Origin: Sarcocystis neurona
Taxonomy: Eukaryota; Apicomplexa; Conoidasida; Eucoccidiorida; Sarcocystidae
DNA length: 64,000 nt
Assembly: GCA_000727475.1 (NCBI GenBank)
Contig: KL647310.1
Location: forward strand, 1,315,324 to 1,379,323
Direction of reading: 5' to 3'
Shown: positions 56,401 to 64,000 of the stretch, piece by piece
How positions within the stretch are numbered: position 1 is the stretch's first letter
Layout of the letters: each line of letters starts with the position of its first letter
Notes under the pieces: generated by a model
What the model was told of the DNA's origin: nothing
Database searches by the model: none
The model's input: only the letters and a program-made list of their open reading frames with translations
Made by a program: the position numbers and the translations under genes

Positions 56401-57793
56401 TTCGAACACGGAGACCGTGAAAGTGTTCACCATGTTGTCCTAGCACGTATCCGTCGGGCCTACGACATATTACAATGCTGGGGGGCGTCGCCCACTGTTT
56501 CCACGAGCGGTATTCAAAAGTAGCGTTCCCGCCTTGTTAAGTGCTCAGTAGTGTCCCACGAATTCTCTGGCTAAAGGAGTTGCACTTCACTGTACAGAAA
56601 GCGTCCACGTCACGTACAGGTAGCCTGCCGTGTGTTGAGGTCACTGCACACAGGCGCGACAACCGCATTCCGAGGTTTTGTACGTAGCAGTACTTCTGCC
56701 AGATGCCTTCACCGTCCAAATCCCCACCAGTACCATAAACTGTGGGGCCGCAAGAAAAGAGAATGAACAACGGCCTTTCTAAAATATGAGTGAACATTCA
56801 CCCGTGTGTGTAGTGGGTAGTTGTTGGTGTGCACGTGTACTGCTGTGCTGCTCTGTAGGTAGCACGTGCATGCGTCGTGGAACCTGCCTTTCGGGGCACC
56901 CAACGAAGCTGTCGCCGCTCAATAGGTCGTATGTCAGGGCTTGTTGGCAACACGCGATCACACATGGCACACAAGTACTTTTGGGGCACAAAATTATCTA
57001 AAAGAGTCTACATACTTCCTCCAGACTCACAAGACTGCAGTCGCCGCGGTTACACCAGTAGCCACGAGTAATGAATGCGCCACCACAGTGTGGCATAACG
57101 CGGCGCACTTTTTCGTAAACAGCTACTACCGTAAGACGTGACTCTACGCATCTGGTGGAGTAGTATTTGTCGGCAACTTTGTATTCTGTCTGTGCGTCTG
57201 CGGAAGACGGTACTTTGATGTCGTGGCACTGCGTCATAAGCTGCTGGACTGCGGCGTTCCTCTAAGTAAACTTAGAGCTGTAGCATTGCAGCTATCACGC
57301 AGGCTGGCAGCCGCCTTCCCTGGACGGTGCATGCCCTGCGCGACTGCGTTGCGTGGTGGTTGCATATGCAGCAGCAACACAAATGCAGACATGTATATCC
57401 AAAACACTTGTTGTCTATTTAGAACTTTGCGTACGTTTTTGTCCTGATCTGTCGTACACGGTTTCTACACCGATTGCCGTGGTGTACGAAAGAACGCAGC
57501 CTCTAAGGCGTAGAGGGAACCAAGCGCCCTGCGAATTCTCGAAATAGCTGTTGGGGTGGTGTGCTTCCACCGGCCCGAACTAATTCGACGGAGGAACTCG
57601 CTTTGTGACCCGTGTACCTGTGCCGTACGTTCCTCGGGTGGCTTACGTGTAGAGTGTCGTTATTCGCATGCACTGTGTTGATCTGCCGGTCCTTTTCGTC
57701 CATGAGCTGCCCAGTCCGGTTTCACGTGAGAACACGTAGGGGGAAAACGGGTACGCGGTGGTGGCATCTACACGTAGCGGACGCGTGCCCGCC
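53469..57793 (+). other. Scattered plus-strand exon-like frames, gene structure unresolved
   Basis: Several blocks read like protein: about 54310-54523 (KADDERNTRHVLRRPDATNC); about 55420-55499 (VLLNDIDAVHPFHLIEEGAS, then donor tttcac|gtaaga), with the same frame staying open to about 55710 (VTLRINRLHGVGNLCILTLD); about 57190-57349 (LRHKLLDCGVPLSKLRAVAL); and about 57373-57543, ending in a stop (LSYTVSTPIAVVYERTQPLR). They suggest one or two intron-rich genes upstream of BET1, possibly continuing the gene that starts at 52676. I could not order the boundaries and recognise no domain. Confidence 0.3.
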
Positions 57794-59244
57794 ATGATGC
57801 GGAAGAAGGACGGCACCGAGCAGCGACGAAGGGTGCTGGAACAACATGGACCGGCAACGATGGAAGAAGAGAATGATGCTTGTATTCTGGACCTTGAATC
57901 CCGAGTTCAAAGTTTAAAGCATGTAGGAGGGCGTGCGCGCAACGTGATTTGATGTCGTATGCCTATCTGCTTTAGCTGAGGATCATGGACTGGGATCACG
58001 CCTATGCGGCGGCGCCTTTGCTTCGTACGGTGGCGCTGCGCTACGCGTACCGGATTGTAATATCTAACGTATACTAGAGAGTGTGTCTCGTGGAGTGTCT
58101 CTTTCGCGTTGCTGCTAGATAGCTGCGTTTTGACCATAAAACAAGTTGTGCCCAACCTAGAACGGCGTCATTCACTGGGACCTTGCACATGCACCCAAGT
58201 AGAAACAGAAACGCATCAACCGGAGTTCCAGCACCAGCAGCAGGCCTTTCAGTAGCACACGCAGTATCAAATATATGTGTGTTTTACAGGTGAACAGTGG
58301 AGCGGCGGTGGCGAGGGTTTTCGTGAGCCAGATTCAGCTGCGACGTAGTTAAAAGATTTGCCTTTTTAAAAAGAGTTGCACGCTGGGGAGTCCTTGAGAC
58401 GACTGCTTTCGACTGTACGTGCAAATGCGTGCTGCTTGTTGCGACGTGCGTTCAGCTGAGCTTAGCAATGCGTGACGAGGTCCAGCAGTCGAATGAATTG
58501 CTCGAAGGCATGGTAGGTTCGCGCCGTCAAGGTGTCAACGCAGTACGCATCTCATTACATCGGCATTGTGCGAGGCTTCCTCTCTCTTCAGTATTCCCGC
58601 ACGGTTGACGCAGCGACAAGCTCACGAGAACCTACAACAACGAATGCGCATTATGCTTCTTTGAGTTAGCTGTGGTATTCTGCTTGCAGAGTGGCAGCCT
58701 GGAGGGCGTCCAGGCTTCTATTCGGTCATCGATAAGGCGAATGGAGAATCTATGGAAGAAGGGGGTACGTGCGGACTGCACTTGTTCAGTCCAAATAAGT
58801 GCAGTATATTACGTGTCCACATGGCGCTCACAGCAGGATGAGGGTGCTGGCTGGTGGGACGCAGTAGAGGCACGAACCCTCTATCGGCAGTCCTATAGTG
58901 TAGTGTTAAGAGTGAAGGCGGCCGTTGCCGTGCTCAACAGGAGCCATTGTGGAATTGGTTGCTAAGTCCATTCGAAGTAGTGGCTTACGGCCTATGTCCT
59001 AATGTGATAACGCAGGTCTGCGCAGACTCTGTGAGTCAGCGAGGCAGAATTTGCAGGCTACGCGTGGATGTGTATAGGTGTATATACATATGTACACACA
59101 CTGGAGGTGCCACTACGCAAACTGTTACCGCTGTGACGTCTGCGCATTTTTTTGTAGGGCGGCTGGCACACGTGCTACCTTGCGCTTTTTGTCATCTTCG
59201 TCTTCATCTTATTCTACTTTCTGTACGGGAAATCTCGCTCTTGA
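57794..59244 (+). CDS. BET1: Bet1-type SNARE, complete, four exons
   Basis: Exons 57794-57922, 58456-58512, 58690-58764 and 59158-59244 are all in phase 0 with GT-AG borders and encode 115 residues, close to the usual 115-120 of Bet1 proteins. Residues 1-22 form a short basic N-terminus. The SNARE heptad region runs EEENDACILDLESRVQSLKH, LSLAMRDEVQQSNELLEGM, SGSLEGVQASIRSSIRRMEN across three exons and aligns with Bet1 in register. The last exon is a C-terminal membrane anchor (YLALFVIFVFILFYFLYG) with only five residues after it (KSRS tail). Bet1 is a tail-anchored SNARE for ER-to-Golgi vesicle fusion. An Sft1-like identity is the nearest alternative. Introns are 533, 177 and 393 nt. Confidence 0.9.
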
Positions 59245-60260
59245 ACACCGCAAAGCGGAGGCCAAAACTTTCTTCAAATACCTACCTGTCTGCGGGGAAT
59301 TCCTGCTACGGCGAGGAGAGAGGCGTCCACGTCAACGTGCGTGTGTGGACATCGTACAACCACCGAACAACTGCTGTTTCTATATGCTGGGGAAGGAATA
59401 GAAACACCCACTTCAATATGCGTGGTCATGTGTCTAAAAATGCTCGCACGCGTTTTGCCTCGTTAGCCAGGTGCTGCAGAGTACGCGTGTCTGTACGTGC
59501 GAGCGCGCGTCGATCTCGGCTTTTCGCGGTTGGCTTTGAGGCGCGCCGTCGTTTGCCGTGGTGGAGACAAACTGCGGCAGGACGCCAGGAGGCAAATATA
59601 TTATGCCACGTTCCATTTTAAAAGTATGGTACACATTGTGTCCGCGGCAAATTAGTGGGGACACCGCATTTTTTCAAATAGCTGCACTTTACACAGACGC
59701 TTTAGTGTACATTGTCCATTTTCCGAAAAATCACCACACACACACACACACACACAGAAAAACGTTCAATTTCAGATCCCACGACCCGCAGGCTCCTCCG
59801 TAAGGGCTGTGGCACACTGCGATCATACGAGGCACGCACTACAGGAGCGGTGACGGTGTTGCCACTCCGGAATCATACTACCTAGTTCAGCAGGCTACTT
59901 TTTGGGTTGCACTTGTCGTCACAATTCCGACAAGACCACTCAAAGGAGGGCGCACTGCCTCCTTTATGCGATCGAACACACTACAGAACCCGCGTAACTG
60001 AAAACTGAGCGCTCTTTCTTGTTGATGGTAGGAGACTCCTGACAAATAAGCGTATCCCGGAAAAGCGGGGTGCGAGTTTGGAGCGGTCCAATGTTTGCCA
60101 CACCGCACTACTCGAAGGCTGATGCATGAGCAGCCACACGAAAGCCTTTCAGAGATCGTCTGGCTTGTTTGCGACGTACTGTACTATTCACAACAAACTA
60201 CTCCGCGCCCAGTTAGAACGGAGAGCACGCAGCGTCCGGCGTACCTGAGGAGGTGTTTGG
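59245..60260. other. Intergenic between BET1 and the minus-strand gene (convergent)
   Basis: No coding feature is supported. A CA microsatellite (11 units) lies at 59735-59756. The two flanking genes both end into this interval, so it must contain their 3' ends. No polyadenylation site could be assigned. Confidence 0.5.
59735..59756. repeat. CA dinucleotide microsatellite
   Basis: Eleven uninterrupted CA units. It lies outside any gene model, about 490 bp after the BET1 stop. Confidence 0.9.
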
Positions 60261-61622
60261 CTATCGTGTTCTAGGGTCTACGCCGCTGGGCATTAGAGGG
60301 CATTTCCACTTTCCATTGTAACCACGACTCTTCGATTGATCACCTTGCTCTGAGCAGAGAGGACCGTTGTCTTTGTTGGTACCCAAATGTGGCGGTGATG
60401 TACCCCCTCTCGGAGTACCCGTCTGCAAACACGGTTTAGTCCAGACGCCGCCATACAGGCTAGTGATCCAGCTCCGACTACCGAGGCATGCATCCAGAGT
60501 TAATGGCAACACAGTAGTAGCATACTGCGTGCCGCAGTTGTTCTTCTGATTTAGACCTATTTCGTAACAGTGGTCAACGTGGGTGCCACCTCGCATCATC
60601 CGGGCTAGGCAGGAAACGTAGTTGATGCTACGCGAAGTAACTACGTCTCGCCCTTTCTGCCGCGCTTCTGGGAGGCACCTGTCAGCTAGAAAAGATCCAA
60701 ACTTTGCAACGTCTTGTGGCCTGCTCTTCCGCCGTAGCGTTTTTCTGAACTCGCTGACCACGCCTCTTCCTGCCTGTTTTGTGTCCCGCAGTACTTCCTT
60801 TATTCCGTCAAGCCGAACGGAAGACGCCGGCGGCGGTTGCAGGCGCTGCTTCGTCTTCTCCCGTGTTAGCGTCCCGCTTGAAATGAACACCCCCAACAAG
60901 AATAATCTCGAGTAGCAGGGGACATTTTTCTTAGGAACTTGACTACCAGTAACACGATCGTGTGGCGGCGTACCAGTCCCTTCCAGGAACGCTTGTTGCT
61001 CCCCCTCCAGGTTGTTAGTTGTCGTCCTTTCAACTCGGTATACCGTAGACCACTTTAGTGGTGTCGATCGACTTTTCTGATCTCTTTCTTCCTGATGGTG
61101 GGGGATATTCGAGGGGCTGAAGGTCGACGTGGACTGTTTTTCATTGCTTCTCAGTGCAGCGTGCCCTAAGAGAGTGGGGTGCGCTACCTGCACTGTTTCC
61201 TCTTGTTCCTCGTTTTTAGAAGCGTCTGGAACTGCTTCCGAAACGACCGAAGTTTCCGTCTTCTGGTGGTCGTAGTCACTGCCTGTCAACGCTGCCTCCC
61301 CGCCACAAAGCAGTGTGCCTATTTCAGAGTCTTCCGAAATACCCGAAACACCAATAGTCGACGCCTGAGATGACTTATCTCCCTCTTCGGTAATGGCCCG
61401 AGCTCCTCCCGTCGAATGAATGCTCTTCGTGGCAAGGAAGTCTCTACATTTTTCACTCGTGAAAGCTTCACACGTGGAGTCCTGATATTTGGAGATCCGC
61501 GCCATCTGACTGCTAGAGAGCCACGCTGTCTTCCTAAGATCAGAGGCATCCGATGACTTGGTGCAGGAGGACGTGCTATTCAACCAGTTTGCACGCAGAG
61601 GTGCAGCGCTAACTTCTTCCAT
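60261..61622 (-). CDS. Unrecognised 453-residue protein with one possible membrane segment
   Basis: The single-exon frame starts at ATG 61622 (MEEVSAAPLRANWLNSTSSC) and runs to a stop at 60261. The N-terminal half is acidic and Ser/Thr-rich. A hydrophobic segment at about residues 239-255 (YSRLFLLGVFISSGTLT) is followed by a basic helical region (IKEVLRDTKQAGRG; EFRKTLRRKSRPQDVAKF). The C-terminal third contains several Cys and His residues (HVDHCYEIGLNQKNNCGTQY). No signal peptide or known motif was seen. The absence of introns and the length support a real gene. It could be a coccidian-specific type II-like membrane protein. Confidence 0.65.
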   Translation of the reverse strand: MEEVSAAPLRANWLNSTSSCTKSSDASDLRKTAWLSSSQMARISKYQDSTCEAFTSEKCRDFLATKSIHSTGGARAITEEGDKSSQASTIGVSGISEDSEIGTLLCGGEAALTGSDYDHQKTETSVVSEAVPDASKNEEQEETVQVAHPTLLGHAALRSNEKQSTSTFSPSNIPHHQEERDQKSRSTPLKWSTVYRVERTTTNNLEGEQQAFLEGTGTPPHDRVTGSQVPKKNVPCYSRLFLLGVFISSGTLTREKTKQRLQPPPASSVRLDGIKEVLRDTKQAGRGVVSEFRKTLRRKSRPQDVAKFGSFLADRCLPEARQKGRDVVTSRSINYVSCLARMMRGGTHVDHCYEIGLNQKNNCGTQYATTVLPLTLDACLGSRSWITSLYGGVWTKPCLQTGTPRGGTSPPHLGTNKDNGPLCSEQGDQSKSRGYNGKWKCPLMPSGVDPRTR

Positions 61623-62214
61623 TGCTACGACACAAGGGTGATTATCCCTATTTCACTAGCTGGGATCCACTTTGGAATTCACTACCTATAAACTGGGGGA
61701 ATGTCGCTGTACAGAAATTTTCCAGGCGACGAGCCAAGACTTTTTTTTTTCGATGAAAATTAAGTTGTAGCTGCACTCCCTGCTGTACGCCACGTGAGCC
61801 TTCACGTCAAAGTGGAGGATTCGAGCACACACCGACCGCGACGCGGCTGACTTGTTTGCACGTTCGCAATGAACAGCTGACTGAATGCCACGCGTCCACG
61901 TCAACAGCTTCAACTGCTACTACAATCAAGTTAACACGACACCGCTGGAAAGAGTGTCGTGTTCCCATGTATCCTCGCTTGATGGACACTTGCTACGAAG
62001 AAATTTGTTAGCGGCGTGGCAGGCGGTTGCCAATCTCGCGCCGCAGGCTTGCTTAGCTCCAAAACGGCGCATCTGTACAGCTCAAAAAGCGGCGTACCTA
62101 CTTTTTTCGTCCTTGACGGCGTCAGCTTCCCCGTTCTACGGAAGGTAGCGTAGCGTAATTCGTTAGGCTGCGGCTACCCCCTACTTTCCTCGTCGAATGT
62201 CGCTTCGGGTCTAA

Positions 62215-62776
62215 ATGGAAAACCCGTTGGTTTCCGAGCATCCGCGAGTCGCCTATCAACTAAACGACGTCTCTGCAGTGCGCGAAACAACGAAAAACTC
62301 TTGTTGCGGAAGGGCAAGGCATCACACATGGGGCACGTGTGGTGGTGGGCGACCCTTTCCTCACGCTGATGAGCCTGTCAAGCAGGAGAAAACAAATCAA
62401 GTGAGGCATACGCACTGCGTCCTTCCCGTCACTGAGATGCAGACACTCCCCTCTGTCACCAAGACGCTGCGGAGTGAATCTTTTTTGGAAAGGGTGCGAC
62501 ACTGCGCATTCGTGCACGGGCATGGCCAGCACGCACATGTGTGTATGACAAGGTATCCCAACTATTTGTGCAGTCACACTGGGAACCCTTTTCCGGGCAG
62601 TGGACCGGGTAAGAAAGACATCACAATCAGTACACTTTAAGATACAAGTTCCAGAAGAGGTAGTTGCCACACATTCACGACACGTTTCCACATGTGGTTA
62701 CCGAGTGATCCGCGAACCCTATTACTGGGACAGAAACGTCCGTGGTCTCTGCTACTGTAGTTGCCTGGCAACGTGA
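62215..62776 (+). CDS. Small Cys/His-rich protein with very short introns
   Basis: ATG at 62215 (ctaaATGgaaaac). Exon 1 is 62215-62400 (aaatcaa|gtgagg), exon 2 is 62443-62608 (gatgcag acceptor; ccgg|gtaaga) and exon 3 is 62655-62776 (gttccag acceptor). Phases agree and give 157 residues. The 42-nt first intron is a multiple of three without a stop and may instead be translated. The second (46 nt) must be removed to avoid an early stop. The product has clustered cysteines and histidines (NSCCGRARHHTWGTCGGG; HCAFVHGHGQHAHVC; GLCYCSCLAT at the end) and VIREPYYWDRNV. This could be a metal-binding protein, but no zinc-finger class fits. The function is unknown. Confidence 0.45.
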
Positions 62777-62842
62777 AATCATTTCGGTTCTTCGGGAGTG
62801 CGTGACACACATCTGTCGCTGCACGGTTCTACGAGGAAACGT

Positions 62843-63270
62843 TCAGAAGGCCAACACTACGAAGGACTCACATTCGTGGTTCCCACGTGTGTGCATACCA
62901 AACTGGGTTATCTCCTTCGTATCTGGCAGTAAACAGTCGGGTAACTCGCGATTCGTGGGCACTGCAGTTAGGGGCGAAGGCGTAGCTGTCACAGAACATT
63001 CTCGCCGTTCGTGGTAGAAACGATTTGTTTTTTCTGGACTCAGCACTACGCATTCTCCAACGACAGTGAGCTCGCCTGCTCCCATACACACCTTATCTGT
63101 CAACATCTCAACGACAACGACTTCTGCACAGCGGCACGGTACTCCCAGGTCGACCATTAGGACCGCTCGTATTCTTCGGCCAACGTGTGACTTTTCATCA
63201 GCTCGCCGAAAAGCGGAATATATTTCGTTGCAACACTTTGCCAGCCAAGCTGTACGAACGCACTACCCAA
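62843..63270 (-). CDS. Exon-like minus-strand frame, unrecognised
   Basis: A stop-free minus-strand stretch of about 142 codons contains WLAKCCNEIYSAFRRADEKS, LMVDLGVPCRCAEVVVVEML and CMGAGELTVVGECVV. It looks more like protein than the overlapping plus-strand frames, and an ATG lies at 63157. The VPCRCAEVVV...GELTVVGE part faintly recalls the PRs/OB region of MCM proteins, but no Walker motif or neighbouring exon backs this. It may be an exon of a gene lying between SF3B1 and the Cys/His-rich gene. Confidence 0.25.
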
Positions 63271-63567
63271 GCAAGCGCGCGCATTGTACGTTAACAAGTT
63301 TCGCGTTCGTCCATTAATTTCACTTCAACGTTAGCATGCGCCATTCTCCCCCTACTAGCATACACGCGTCACGGCAGTCTGCATGAAGACACACAGACCT
63401 CTGCCCTCGTGGACGGCCGACAGTCCCACAACACCGTCCGGTAGAAAGGGCGTTTGAAGTAGACCACGAATAAGCGTCAGAGATGACTCTACGCGATTAC
63501 ACAATCGACGAAGGTGCTACAACGAAGCAGTAGGGGAGTCTGCGGCAGTACGTTTGTTGCGCTCAAA

Positions 63568-63702
63568 TCATATAACGTAAAGCAATTCATCGCGTGCGTA
63601 AGAGCCCTTATCGTCGTCCGGAATGGGTGGAAAGAAGGCGACCATGGCATCTTGGTGCCCAATGTACAGATTGTTGTACACGCGCCAGTAGACCTCCCGC
63701 AC
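63568..63702 (-). CDS. SF3B1: Splicing factor 3B subunit 1 (SF3b155), last exon
   Basis: This 45-codon exon starts after a minus-strand acceptor (cccttgtgcag) in phase 0 and ends in TGA at 63570-63568. It reads VREVYWRVYNNLYIGHQDAM and ends DDDKGSYARDELLYVI. This matches the highly conserved C-terminus of SF3B1 (VR-VYW-YN-YIG-QDA ... DDK-Y-R-EL-Y-). SF3B1 is the HEAT-repeat scaffold of the U2 snRNP SF3b complex that grips the branch-point helix. The upstream exons were not found in 63703-64000, which is probably intron, so the body of the gene lies beyond the right edge. Confidence 0.88.
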   Translation of the reverse strand: MREVYWRVYNNLYIGHQDAMVAFFPPIPDDDKGSYARDELLYVI

Positions 63703-64000
63703 CTGCACAAGGGACACAAAAACCCAAATTCTCCACTTGCCACCCACCGGCGCAGCTAACGGAGCAACAGTAAAGTCTACGACCCAGCAAAACAACGCGC
63801 GGACACATGCAGATACGCGTGAGGTACGATATATGGGGAACCATATATGCTTCCTCTCATGTAGGTAACTTTATGAACCTCTCCCCGTGCGTGTTCACTC
63901 GTTTCTTGAAGGCAATGTCTAGCCGTCGGTGAACGTCGCCGTCAATTTCGTACTACGCACTGTATGCGAAGGCAGAAATTACATCGTGTGCCACAAGTAA
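63703..64000 (-). other. Presumed SF3B1 intron up to the window edge
   Basis: No exon could be recognised on the minus strand between the SF3B1 acceptor and the window end. The segment just upstream of the acceptor (minus sense) contains the short pyrimidine stretch gtttttgtgtcccttgtgcag. Nothing is seen on the plus strand. Confidence 0.4.

Noticed and set aside
56537..56797. CGPTVYG motif on the minus strand, as in cysteinyl-tRNA synthetase
   Set aside because: Only seven residues match. The next residues lack the conserved D-x-x-HIG continuation and no further synthetase motif (KMSKS) lies nearby.
62843..63157. Possible MCM helicase OB/PRs region on the minus strand
   Set aside because: The resemblance is weak and no Walker A, Walker B or arginine-finger exon was found on the minus strand around it. 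Kept only as an unrecognised exon-like frame.

Overview
The window looks like nuclear DNA of a coccidian apicomplexan, most likely an Eimeria/Cyclospora-type genus; the species cannot be fixed from sequence. The grounds are an oocyst-wall-protein gene with 20 short two-cysteine units, genes with GT-AG introns, long Ala/Gln/Ser-rich exons made by CAG/GCA runs, and moderate GC. I found no rRNA, tRNA, CRISPR array or transposase. Every splice site given here was read by eye and none is backed by transcripts.

Layout. 0.5-2.1 kb: the first exon of mitochondrial ATP synthase alpha points left out of the window, with a possible Ala-rich gene divergent from it. 4.6-5.6 kb: a single-exon four-helix membrane protein behind a block of diverged repeats. 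9.4-10.1 kb: a small three-exon membrane protein. 12.6-23.3 kb: a ten-exon gene for a very large ANGEL/CCR4-type exonuclease-endonuclease-phosphatase (EEP) protein, whose exon lengths sum to one open frame of 1824 residues. It converges on an oocyst wall protein gene (25.3-23.5 kb, minus strand, four exons, 516 residues).

25.7-31.2 kb holds several plus-strand exon-like frames of one or more unrecognised, probably extracellular proteins, and a 241-bp tandem duplication. 33.6-36.6 kb is a signal-bearing 998-residue protein. About 37.8-44.9 kb carries plus-strand exons, including a class 3 lipase (GHSLGGA) with a C-terminal coiled coil. 46.4 kb has a 63-bp inverted repeat. 46.9-51.2 kb (minus) encodes a 1445-residue low-complexity, proline-rich protein. 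52.7-57.5 kb holds further plus-strand exons of unknown function.

57.8-59.2 kb is a complete four-exon Bet1-type SNARE (115 residues). 60.3-61.6 kb (minus) is an unrecognised 453-residue protein. 62.2-62.8 kb is a small Cys/His-rich plus-strand gene. 63.57-63.70 kb (minus) is the last exon of the splicing factor SF3B1, whose body lies beyond the right edge.

The genes do not form a pathway. They are ordinary eukaryotic neighbours: housekeeping functions (ATP synthase, SNARE, SF3b, RNA-end processing) mixed with coccidian-type secreted or structural proteins. CAG/CTG trinucleotide richness is concentrated in about 0.5-2.1 kb and 9.4-22 kb and is nearly absent to the right, which resembles the repeat-rich and repeat-poor segments described for Eimeria chromosomes.
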